From positions 3,348,001 through 3,412,000 of the forward strand of contig NZ_JARUND010000001.1 in assembly GCF_036898825.1 (NCBI RefSeq): DNA of 64,000 bases, read 5' to 3'. The position numbers and the translations under genes are program-made. Of this stretch, positions 50,936 to 59,068 are shown piece by piece (within the stretch, counting starts at the first letter, position 1; every line of letters begins with the position of its first letter). The notes under the pieces were generated by a model, which ran no database searches, was not told the origin of the DNA, and worked only from the letters and a program-made list of their open reading frames with translations. Origin of the DNA: Streptomyces sp. B21-083. GTDB taxonomy: Bacteria; Actinomycetota; Actinomycetes; Streptomycetales; Streptomycetaceae.

Positions 50936-52570
50936 TTACTTCTTCTTGACCTGGACGCCGGTCAGGATGGGGTCGCCGTCCTGGCCGAACTGGACGCCCG
51001 AGACCTTCTCCGAGTAGCCCGCGTTGATCTTGTAGTACCAGAGCGGAATGCTCGGCATGTAGTTCGGGAGCTGCTTCTCGATCTCCTGGTACTTCTTCAC
51101 GGACTCGTCCAGCGTGGGAGCGCTGTCGGCGGCGGCGATCGACGCGTCGAGCGTCTTGTTGGAGAAGCCGCTCTGGTTACCGTCCGACTTGGTGCCGAAC
51201 AGGTCCCGGATGAAGTTGGCGTTCATCGGGAAGTCCAGCACCCAGCCCGAGCGGTAGAAGGACTTGACTTCCTTCGCCTTACGGGCCTGGAGGTCGGCCT
51301 GGAAGTCGGCCTTCGAGTCGCCGGAGCACTTGACACCGGTGGCGTTGGTGATCGAGTTGCAGACCGCCTCCACCCACTCCTTGTGACCGCCGTCGGCGTT
51401 GAACTGGATGGTGATGGCGTTGCCCGGAACGCCGCCACCCTCCTTGATGAGCGCCTTGGCCGCAGCCGGGTCGTACTTGGTGACGTCACCCGCGGCGTCC
51501 GGCTCGTAGCCGAGAACGCCCTTCGCCACCCAGCCGGTGGCGGGCTCACGGGTGCCCTGGAGCACGGTCTTGGTGATGGTGTCGCGGTCGATCGCCCTCG
51601 ACAGGCCCTGGATGACCTTCGGGTTGATGTCCTTGAACTGCTTCGAGTAGAAGGCCGGCGCGATGCTCTGGATCGCCGAGTAGGCCTGGTCCACAGCGCG
51701 GTCGCCGAGGTCCTGCTTGTAGACCGGCAGGTCCTTCGGCGCGACCTGGGTGATGACGTCCAGGTTGCCGGACTTCAGGTCCTCGTACGCCGTCTCGGGG
51801 GTGGAGTAGTTCTTGAAGACCACGCCACCGTTCTTCGCCGCGTTCGAACCCTTGTAGTCGGCGTTCTTGGCGACCGTGATCGCCTTCTTGTGGTCCCAGC
51901 TGACGAACTTGTACGGGCCGTTACCGATCGGCTTCTCGCCGGCCGCCTTGGGGTCCGCGTAGAACGACTCGGGAAGCGGGGAGAAGACCTGGTACCCGAG
52001 CTTGTAGACGAAGTACGGAATCGCCTTGGTCAGCTCGATGGTGAAGGTGGTGTCGTCGACGACCTTAAGGCCGGACAGCTCCTTGGCCTTGGGGGCACCC
52101 GACTCGGGGGCGACCTGGTCGTAGCCCTTGATGTCCGAGAACCAGAAGCTGTTGGTCTGCTTGTTGGCCGGGGCCGCGGCCCAGTTCCAGGCCTTGACGT
52201 AGGACTCGGCGGTGACCGGGGTGCCGTCGTGGAACTTCCAGCCGGACTTGAGCTTGACCGTGAAGGTCTTGCTGTCCTTGGTGTCCACCGACTCGGCGTT
52301 CATGTAGACGATCTTGCCGCTCGAGTCGTAGTCCACCAGGCCGGTGAACAACGAGTTGATCACGATGCTGCCGTAGGACTCCATGGTGTTGGCCGGCTGC
52401 AGCGGGTTCTCCGGCTCACCGGACTCGACCGTGAACGTACCGTTCGGGTCGATCGCGGCCTTGTTGCCACCGTCACTGCCGCCGTCACCGCTGCCACCGC
52501 CGCAGGCCGTCGCACTCAGTGCCACAACCGCAGCTATCGCGACCCACTTGGCGCTTCTGGCACCGCGCAT
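50936..52570 (-). CDS. bldKB: BldK-type oligopeptide-binding lipoprotein
   Basis: This 544-residue family-5 SBP has a signal MRGARSAKWVAIAAVVALSA and a lipobox ending in TAC, then a Gly/Ser linker. The body has NPLQPANTMESYGSIVINSL, KLKSGWKFHDGTPVTAESYV, PIGNGPYKFVSWDHKKAITV and QGLSRAIDRDTITKTVLQG, typical of oligopeptide-binding proteins. The start ATG 52570 has GAGGAGGAACCC upstream. In S. coelicolor BldKB captures an extracellular signal peptide needed for aerial growth. It is the first gene of the operon here; the symbol rests on locus layout and resemblance. Confidence 0.8.
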   Translation of the reverse strand: MRGARSAKWVAIAAVVALSATACGGGSGDGGSDGGNKAAIDPNGTFTVESGEPENPLQPANTMESYGSIVINSLFTGLVDYDSSGKIVYMNAESVDTKDSKTFTVKLKSGWKFHDGTPVTAESYVKAWNWAAAPANKQTNSFWFSDIKGYDQVAPESGAPKAKELSGLKVVDDTTFTIELTKAIPYFVYKLGYQVFSPLPESFYADPKAAGEKPIGNGPYKFVSWDHKKAITVAKNADYKGSNAAKNGGVVFKNYSTPETAYEDLKSGNLDVITQVAPKDLPVYKQDLGDRAVDQAYSAIQSIAPAFYSKQFKDINPKVIQGLSRAIDRDTITKTVLQGTREPATGWVAKGVLGYEPDAAGDVTKYDPAAAKALIKEGGGVPGNAITIQFNADGGHKEWVEAVCNSITNATGVKCSGDSKADFQADLQARKAKEVKSFYRSGWVLDFPMNANFIRDLFGTKSDGNQSGFSNKTLDASIAAADSAPTLDESVKKYQEIEKQLPNYMPSIPLWYYKINAGYSEKVSGVQFGQDGDPILTGVQVKKK

Positions 52571-53203
52571 GGGTTCCTCCTCATGAGTCCATTGGTTCAC
52601 CGCAAAAAAAGAGAGCAGACGACACACCACCGCCACCGTTGCCGGTACCGAGAAAGCCAATGCCCCCCACGCTCGCGAGTCGACACAGTTCGCTGTGCGT
52701 GACCCGTGGTCCGAGCTCTACGCGCCTAACTATCTGCCATGCGCCATATCCGAACCACACCCACAAGGTCTCGGTTCGATCACACCTGGCACGTACTTCT
52801 TCCAAAATCCGGACAAACAGTTTGCCGAAAGATCCCTGCGAAACGGACTTGTTACACATCTATCGGAAACGAGTGTCCGCATTCCGGACATGGTTGAGCG
52901 GAAAAAGAGTTGCGTACGCCATAGCCGCCGTGTGTACGTCCCCAAGCTGCGCCCTCAGGCTTCGGACGCGGGGAGTGACATCGCCCGGCGCGTCAGCAGC
53001 CCGCGGCCGCGACAGGGTCTGTCGGGGGCCGCGGCCCCACAAGTCCTCCCCCGGTGGACGGACGGCGGCACAGCGGGCACACAGAAACGTGTTCCATGCC
53101 CACCGGTTGGCCTCCTCCAGCAGCAGGGTAGTGCGGGCACCGCGTGCAGGAGGGCACACCGCTTCGATTGAAGGGTTTTCCCCCTGTGCCCGCCTCTACG
53201 ACG
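52571..53203 (-). promoter_or_regulatory. Long upstream region of the bldK-type operon
   Basis: About 630 non-coding bases between typA and bldKB have a lower-GC zone at 52740-52930 (GCCATATCCG, TTACACATCTATCGG). It contains TGTCCG...CGGACA half-sites around 52873-52890, with another CGGACA near 52812, which might be an operator. A long, relatively AT-rich leader before a developmental operon is consistent with control by several regulators. No specific site could be assigned to AdpA or BldD. Confidence 0.45.
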
Positions 53204-53243
53204 GCACCGGGCACCCCCACCGTGAAGCGGGTGTACCCGGTGC
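53204..53243 (-). terminator. Terminator after typA
   Basis: GGCACCGGG and CCCGGTGC (with imperfect inner pairing ACCCCC/GGGTGT) form a hairpin about 40 bases beyond the typA stop on the minus strand. End positions are approximate. Confidence 0.6.
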
Positions 53244-53281
53244 GTTCGATGAGGGCCCGGCATCAGCGGTGCCCGATGGTG

Positions 53282-55189
53282 CTAGCCGTGCTTGGCGCGG
53301 CTCGCGGTGCGACCGCGCTCCTTCTGGTCCAGCACGACCTTGCGGATACGCACGGCCTCCGGAGTCACCTCGACGCACTCGTCGTCGCGGCAGAACTCCA
53401 GGGACTGCTCCAGGGAGAGCTTGCGCGGCGGCACGATCGCCTCGAACGAGTCGGCGGCGGCCGAGCGCATGTTGGTGAGCTTCTTCTCCTTGGTGATGTT
53501 CACGTCCATGTCGTCGGCGCGCGAGTTCTCGCCGACGATCATGCCCTCGTACACCTCGGTGCCGGGGTCGGTGAACAGCACACCGCGCTCCTGGAGGTTC
53601 GTCATCGCGAAGGCGGTCACGGCGCCCGCGCGGTCGGCGACCAGCGAACCGTTGTTACGGGTCTTCAGCTCGCCGAACCACGGCTCGTGGCCCTCGTGGA
53701 TGGAGTGCGCGATGCCCGTGCCGCGCGTACCGGTCAGGAACTCCGTACGGAAGCCGATGAGGCCGCGGGAGGGGACGACGAACTCCAGACGGACCCAGCC
53801 GGAGCCGTGGTTCGACATGTTGTCCATCCGGCCCTTGCGGACGCCCATGAGCTGCGTGACCGCACCCATGTGCTCCTCGGGCACGTCGATCGTCATGCGT
53901 TCGACGGGCTCGTGGACCTTGCCGTCGATCACCTGGGTGACGACCTGCGGCTTGCCGATGGTCAGCTCGAAGCCCTCGCGGCGCATCTGCTCGACCAGGA
54001 TGGCGAGCGCGAGCTCACCACGGCCCTGGACCTCCCACGCGTCCGGGCGCTCGGTGTCGAGCACGCGGAGCGAGACGTTGCCGACCAGCTCACGGTCCAG
54101 ACGGTCCTTGACCTGACGGGCCGTGACCTTGCGGTCCTTGACCGCGGCCTTGGCGTCCGCGCCCTTGCCGGTGGCGCCGCGACCGACCATCGGCGAGGTG
54201 TTCGTACCGATGGTCATGGAGATCGCCGGCTCGTCGACCGTGATGAGCGGCAGCGCGATCGGGTTCTCGGGGTCGGCGAGGGTCTCACCGATCATGATGT
54301 CCGGGATACCGGCGACCGCACAGATGTCACCCGGGCCGGCCATCTCGGCGGGCTTGCGGGTGAGCGCCTCGGTCATCAGCAGCTCGGTGATGCGCACGTT
54401 GGACATCGTGCCGTCACGCTTGATCCAGGTGACGGTCTGGCCCTTGCGCAGCTCGCCCTGCTCGACGCGGAGCAGCGCGATACGGCCGAGGAAGTTGTCG
54501 GCGTCCAGGTTCGTCACGTGCGCCTGGAGGGGCGCCTCCGTGTCGAACTCCGGAGCCGGGACGTGCGAGAGGATCGTGGAGAAGAACGGCTCCAGGCTGT
54601 CGCTGTCGGCCGGGACGGTACCGTTCTCCGGCTTGGTTAGCGAGGCCACACCGGCACGCGCACACGCGTAGACGATGGGGAACTCGATCTGCTCCTCGTC
54701 CGCGTCCAGGTCCAGGAAGAGGTCGTACGTCTCGTTGACGACCTCGTCGATCCTGGAGTCCGGGCGGTCCGTCTTGTTGATGCACAGGATGACCGGCAGG
54801 CGCTGCTGGAGCGCCTTGCGCAGGACGAACCGGGTCTGCGGCAACGGCCCTTCGGAGGCGTCGACGAGCAGGACCACGGCGTCCACCATCGACAGACCGC
54901 GCTCGACCTCACCGCCGAAGTCGGCGTGGCCAGGGGTGTCGATGATGTTGATGGTGATGACGTCCCCCCCGCTCTTCGGGTGGTATTTCACCGCCGTGTT
55001 CTTGGCGAGGATCGTGATGCCCTTTTCACGTTCCAGGTCGTTCGAGTCCATCATGCGGTCGTCGAGCGACTCGGCGGCGTGCGCGGCGAAGGCACCGGCC
55101 TGCTTCAGCATGGCGTCGACCAGGGTCGTCTTCCCGTGGTCGACGTGGGCGACGATGGCGACGTTGCGGATGTCGTGGCGCGTGGCCAT
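53282..55189 (-). CDS. typA: Ribosome-associated GTPase TypA/BipA
   Basis: This 635-residue translational GTPase binds the ribosome during stress and assembly. The G domain has G1 AHVDHGKTTLVDA, G2 near EREKGITI, G3 DTPGHADFGGE and G4 NKTDRPD, followed by EF-G-like domains (RIALLRVEQGELRKGQTV), and ends with a BipA C-terminal region containing DMDVNITKEKKLTNMR and LEQSLEFCRDDE. The start ATG 55189 gives the canonical MATRHDIRN; upstream in-frame codons are not conserved-looking. It sits between the LpqW-like gene and bldKB. Confidence 0.95.
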   Translation of the reverse strand: MATRHDIRNVAIVAHVDHGKTTLVDAMLKQAGAFAAHAAESLDDRMMDSNDLEREKGITILAKNTAVKYHPKSGGDVITINIIDTPGHADFGGEVERGLSMVDAVVLLVDASEGPLPQTRFVLRKALQQRLPVILCINKTDRPDSRIDEVVNETYDLFLDLDADEEQIEFPIVYACARAGVASLTKPENGTVPADSDSLEPFFSTILSHVPAPEFDTEAPLQAHVTNLDADNFLGRIALLRVEQGELRKGQTVTWIKRDGTMSNVRITELLMTEALTRKPAEMAGPGDICAVAGIPDIMIGETLADPENPIALPLITVDEPAISMTIGTNTSPMVGRGATGKGADAKAAVKDRKVTARQVKDRLDRELVGNVSLRVLDTERPDAWEVQGRGELALAILVEQMRREGFELTIGKPQVVTQVIDGKVHEPVERMTIDVPEEHMGAVTQLMGVRKGRMDNMSNHGSGWVRLEFVVPSRGLIGFRTEFLTGTRGTGIAHSIHEGHEPWFGELKTRNNGSLVADRAGAVTAFAMTNLQERGVLFTDPGTEVYEGMIVGENSRADDMDVNITKEKKLTNMRSAAADSFEAIVPPRKLSLEQSLEFCRDDECVEVTPEAVRIRKVVLDQKERGRTASRAKHG

Positions 55190-55336
55190 ATTGCGGCGTA
55201 CTCCCGGCTTGAGTGGATGGCCTGCGCGTACATCTGTGTTACGCGGACCCTGCCGGGCTGAACATGCCACGGCCTTACCCCATGGTACGGGCCCGGCGCG
55301 GTAGGGGCTCGCCGGGCCGTCCGGGTGAGGCGACCG

Positions 55337-57616
55337 TCACGGTCGGGGCGAGGCCTTGCTGCCGGGGGTCACGCCCTTCTTCAGGAAGCCCATGTCCTCG
55401 TAGAGGGGGGTCTGGAAACCGAAGGCTCCCACGTTGGCGACGTTCTTCCGCACGGCCGTGAGCTGGGGTCGCTGGAAGAGCGGGATGGAACCGCCGGCCG
55501 CCCAGATCCGGGCGTCGGCCTTCCGCACCAGCGAGGCCGACCTGCCCTCGTCCAGGGTGGTGAGGGCCTTGTCGAAGAGTTGGTCCACCTGGTCGGTGCC
55601 GACGCGGGTGTAGTTCTGCTCGACGTTGAGCGACCCGTCGGCCGCGGGCACCGGCTTGGCGTAGATGGGCCGCGCGTCGGTGGCGGGGAAAGCGGACGCG
55701 GGCCACGAGTACAGCGCCAGGTCGTACTGGCCGCTGGCGATGTGATCCTTGAAGTAGCTGTCGTCGGACACCTTGGTGACGGCGGTACGGATACCGACCC
55801 GGTCCAGCATCCGCGCGATCCGGTCGCCCACGGCCCGCAGTGTGGCGGACCCCGGCCCCGAGGGCAGCACGAACCGCAGGGTCAGCGGCTTGCCGTCCTT
55901 GGCGAGCGCCCCGGCGGCCCCGGCGGGAGCGGGCGTGCCCTTGGGCGCGTAGGCGCCGGGCGCACCACCCTGCTCGGGGTGCTTCCGCAGCGACTGCTTA
56001 CCGTCCTGGGCGAGATTTCTCTTCCCCGCGCTGTCCTGGTGCCCCTGGTGCCCCTGCGGGTCCTGGTGGTTCTCACGGACGGGCTCGCCGTACGGCTTGT
56101 CGTCGTCGCCGAGGACATAGGTCCCGTCGTCGGTGCCACTGTCCTTGCCGTCCTCCTGGGAAGCCTTGGTCGTGGGCTTGGCCTCTGGCTTGGCGGACTG
56201 GGTGCCGGCCTTCTTGCCCTCTCCCCCGGCGACCTTCTCGCCGTCCTTCTTCTTCGGTTTCCCGAGCGGGCCGCCCTGCACCCACCCCGCGTCGGCGAGC
56301 AGCGCCTCGGCCTCGTCGGTGTCCTGGCCGCCGAGCGCGCCGCTGTTGTCGGCGTAGGCGGCCTGTCCGGAGAGCGCGAGATGACTGCCGACCGGTACGG
56401 CGGGCAGCCCCAGCGGTTTGAGTACGAGGCCGACGAGCGCCTCACGGTCCAGCGCACGGGCGACGGCCCGACGGACCCGCTCGTCGGCGAGGGGACCGTC
56501 GGCGCCGTTGAGGGCGAGCTGCGTGTAGGCCGGTTCGAGGGACTTGCGCACCTCGAACGCGCTGAGCGACCGCTGCTGCTCGGCGTACTCGGTGACCGCG
56601 TCCCGCTGCTTGCGCCGGGCGCTGTTCTCCGCGCCGGCGGCCTCGTCGTCGGAACCGTGCGCGAGGGCCCAGGAACGCAGGGCGCGGGCCGGGGTGAGCG
56701 CGGCGCCGGGGCCCTGGAGGGGGGTGGACTTTCCGCGTGCGGCGAGCGTGATGCGCTCGGCCTCGGCGGCATCGATCTCGGCCACGTCCACCTTGCCCCC
56801 GGCGAGCGCCTCGGTGCGCTTGTCGCGCGGTACGGCGTGCAGCACGATCCCGTCGAGCCGGGGAGTACGCCCCCACCAGCGCGGGTTGCGGACGAGGACG
56901 ACATCGCCCTCCGCCTTGGCGACCTTCTTGAGGTTGAACGGCCCGGCGGTGACCTTGAGCTTGCGCCGCGCTCCGTCGTTGAAGGAGTCCGGGGTCCCCA
57001 TGACCTCCTTGGGGTACAGGGGCGAGAACAGCGACTTCCAGTCGGCGTAGGGCCGGCTGAAAGTGACCTTGACCTCAAGGTCGTTCGCGCCGCGCTGCAC
57101 CTTCTCGATGCGGTCGTACCCGGCGTTGCGGGCGGTCCAGTACGCCGAGTCCTTGCCGGACAGGGCACGCCACTGGGCGGCGAAGTCGGCGGCGCCGATC
57201 TCCCGGCCGTCGCTCCAGACCGCCTGCTGGTGCAGCTTGTAGAGGACGACCTGCTTGGGCTCGGTCTCGACGACCTTGGCGGACTCCAGGAAGTCCGCGT
57301 TGCGCTTGACCCGCCCGTTCGCGTCGAGCCGGTACATCGACGGCAGCACGGCCTCCGCGACACGGGTGGTCGTCGCGTCGGCGTCCGCCTGGAAGGTGTT
57401 GAGCGTCTCCGGTACGGAGTCCACGGCCCAGCGCAGTGTGCCGCCGTCGGCGAGCTGGGCGCGATCCGCGGGGGCGATGTCCTGCCCGGCGAGCGGCTTG
57501 CTCTCTTCGTCCGGGTCACCGCTGCACGCGGTGAGCAGGGGCACGGCGAGTACGCCGGCGGTGAGGAAGGCGACCGAGCGCGTGACCGCGCGCAGTCCGA
57601 CGCCATGGTGGGACAT
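55337..57616 (-). CDS. LpqW-like substrate-binding-protein homologue (lipoprotein)
   Basis: This 759-residue lipoprotein has a hydrophobic signal and lipobox (LLTAC, Cys near residue 31) and the family-5 SBP fold: LRWAVDSVPETLNTFQADAD, LHQQAVWSDGREIGAADFAA, AGPFNLKKVAKAEGDVVLVR and LADERVRRAVARALDRE. Residues about 445-550 are a low-complexity insert rich in Lys, Gly, Asp, Gln and His. No ABC permease genes are attached. Position beside typA and resemblance suggest the Streptomyces counterpart of mycobacterial LpqW, which acts in envelope glycolipid regulation instead of transport. Function here is inferred. Confidence 0.75.
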   Translation of the reverse strand: MSHHGVGLRAVTRSVAFLTAGVLAVPLLTACSGDPDEESKPLAGQDIAPADRAQLADGGTLRWAVDSVPETLNTFQADADATTTRVAEAVLPSMYRLDANGRVKRNADFLESAKVVETEPKQVVLYKLHQQAVWSDGREIGAADFAAQWRALSGKDSAYWTARNAGYDRIEKVQRGANDLEVKVTFSRPYADWKSLFSPLYPKEVMGTPDSFNDGARRKLKVTAGPFNLKKVAKAEGDVVLVRNPRWWGRTPRLDGIVLHAVPRDKRTEALAGGKVDVAEIDAAEAERITLAARGKSTPLQGPGAALTPARALRSWALAHGSDDEAAGAENSARRKQRDAVTEYAEQQRSLSAFEVRKSLEPAYTQLALNGADGPLADERVRRAVARALDREALVGLVLKPLGLPAVPVGSHLALSGQAAYADNSGALGGQDTDEAEALLADAGWVQGGPLGKPKKKDGEKVAGGEGKKAGTQSAKPEAKPTTKASQEDGKDSGTDDGTYVLGDDDKPYGEPVRENHQDPQGHQGHQDSAGKRNLAQDGKQSLRKHPEQGGAPGAYAPKGTPAPAGAAGALAKDGKPLTLRFVLPSGPGSATLRAVGDRIARMLDRVGIRTAVTKVSDDSYFKDHIASGQYDLALYSWPASAFPATDARPIYAKPVPAADGSLNVEQNYTRVGTDQVDQLFDKALTTLDEGRSASLVRKADARIWAAGGSIPLFQRPQLTAVRKNVANVGAFGFQTPLYEDMGFLKKGVTPGSKASPRP

Positions 57617-57900
57617 CTCTGCTTACCTCCGGGAGCCGCGGGCGTTATGATCACTTTTGGTGGGATATGGAGCTGATCGCATGTATCCGGCCACTGAAGA
57701 GGAAAGGGTTCGGCAACCGGCGGCGACACGGCGGCAACGGCCGGGAAGCCCACCCGTGCGGCGCAGCGCACCACGGGATGCACCGATGCGCCTCGGCCAA
57801 TCGGTGCACATCCCTTCCCACCGACAGGTGTGACGCGCAACACTCGCAGGCGCATGAACGTTGCCGTCCAAGGCCCCGGCCTACGAAGTGAGGTCACGTC

Positions 57901-58191
57901 ATGTCCGTGAACGACGAACTGACATCCATCCAGCGCAGCCTCGACGACCTGTTGCGCTCAATGGGCCGCCTGGAACAGCAGATCGGCAAGGGCAGCCTGG
58001 AACTGCGTCGCCTCCGCAGCGACGCCAACCATCTGCGCGAAAGCCTCGCGCTGCTCCGCGAGGCCGCCCCTGGGCTCGCGGAATCCCGACGCCCCGACCT
58101 CGTGTCGATCTCCGACACCCCGTACGACAACTCGCTGTGGACGGACTCGGACGACGAAGGACTCGGCGCCCGCGACCGGCACGCCCCCTGA
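57901..58191 (+). CDS. Small coiled-coil protein
   Basis: This 96-residue protein begins with a likely coiled coil (residues about 3-57) with leucine-rich heptads (ELTSIQRSLDDLLRSMGRLE, LELRRLRSDANHLRESLALL) and ends in an acidic tail with Trp. ATG 57901 is preceded by GTGAGGTCACGTC, a moderate site. It lies 20 bases before the succinate dehydrogenase membrane subunit gene, so it may be part of that operon. No family was recognised. The 284 bases upstream, shared with the divergent LpqW-like gene, hold no other gene. Confidence 0.6.
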   Translation: MSVNDELTSIQRSLDDLLRSMGRLEQQIGKGSLELRRLRSDANHLRESLALLREAAPGLAESRRPDLVSISDTPYDNSLWTDSDDEGLGARDRHAP

Positions 58192-58211
58192 GAATCCGAC
58201 CGGAGCTCTCC

Positions 58212-59048
58212 TTGGCCACTGGTACCGAACCACCGGACACGGACCCCCAGCAGAAGGGCGGCGGCGTACGGACCCCTACACGCGCCGCCATCGACGCCCC
58301 GCATCTGCGGACCGACCGCTGGTGGCTGGCGCCCGCCGCCACCGCCGCCGGTCTGCTGGCGTTCATCGTGTACTCGACCTGGCGGGCGTTCGCGAACGCC
58401 GACTACTACGCGGCCCCGTACGTCTCGCCGTTCTACTCGCCCTGTCTGGCGGACAACTGCGCCCCCATGCGGCACGGCCCCAACGCCGACCTGTTCGGCA
58501 GCTGGTGGGGCATCTCCCCGGCGATCATCATCCTGATCTTCCCGCTGGGCTTCCGTCTGACCTGCTACTACTACCGGAAGGCCTACTACCGCGGCTTCTG
58601 GGCGTCCCCGCCCGCCTGCGCGGTGGCCGAGCCGCACAAGAAGTACACGGGTGAGACGCGCTTCCCGCTCGTCCTGCAGAACATCCACCGCTACTTCTTC
58701 TACGCGGCGCTGCTGGTCGCCTGCATCCTCACCTACGACACGGCGCTCTCCTTCCGTGACGAGCACTACGAGTGGGGCCACATGGGCCTCGGCAGCCTGG
58801 TCTTCCTGCTCAACATCACGCTGATCTGGGCGTACACGCTCTCCTGCCACTCCTGCCGGCACATCGTCGGCGGCAAGCTGAAGCACTTCTCCAAGCATCC
58901 CGTGCGGTACCGCGCCTGGCAGTGGGTCGGGAAACTCAACGCCCGCCACATGCAGCTCGCCTGGGCGTCGCTGGTGAGCGTGGCGCTGGCCGACTTCTAC
59001 GTGTACCTGGTCGCTTCCGGCGCTTTCGACGATCCGACCTTCTTCTAG
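58212..59048 (+). CDS. Succinate dehydrogenase membrane anchor subunit (SdhC-like)
   Basis: This 278-residue membrane protein precedes sdhA and sdhB. The start is TTG 58212, chosen for GGAG upstream. It has about five hydrophobic segments (near residues 40-60, 97-115, 158-180, 195-218 and 248-270). Cys-containing motifs occur in an outer loop (YSPCLADNCAPM) and near the end of helix 4 (SCHSCRHIVGG), with a further His in NARHMQLAW. It should anchor SdhAB and carry electrons to quinone. Mycobacterial Sdh1, which this resembles in layout, has been reported to hold a membrane-embedded Rieske-type cluster, and the CHSCRH motif could be its counterpart (inference). Confidence 0.7.
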   Translation: MATGTEPPDTDPQQKGGGVRTPTRAAIDAPHLRTDRWWLAPAATAAGLLAFIVYSTWRAFANADYYAAPYVSPFYSPCLADNCAPMRHGPNADLFGSWWGISPAIIILIFPLGFRLTCYYYRKAYYRGFWASPPACAVAEPHKKYTGETRFPLVLQNIHRYFFYAALLVACILTYDTALSFRDEHYEWGHMGLGSLVFLLNITLIWAYTLSCHSCRHIVGGKLKHFSKHPVRYRAWQWVGKLNARHMQLAWASLVSVALADFYVYLVASGAFDDPTFF

Positions 59049-59068
59049 AGAAAAGGGAACAGCTTCTG

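Noticed and set aside
49652..52702. A 1016-codon open frame on the plus strand
   Set aside because: It is antisense to bldKC, bldKA and bldKB, all of which have clear motifs; the product has no recognisable domain.
52765..52785. GGTTCGATC as a tRNA T-loop
   Set aside because: The surrounding bases do not fold into acceptor, D and anticodon stems.
52571..53203. AdpA or BldD operators upstream of bldKB
   Set aside because: Only degenerate matches were found by eye (for example TGGCACGTAC near 52783); none meets the consensus convincingly.
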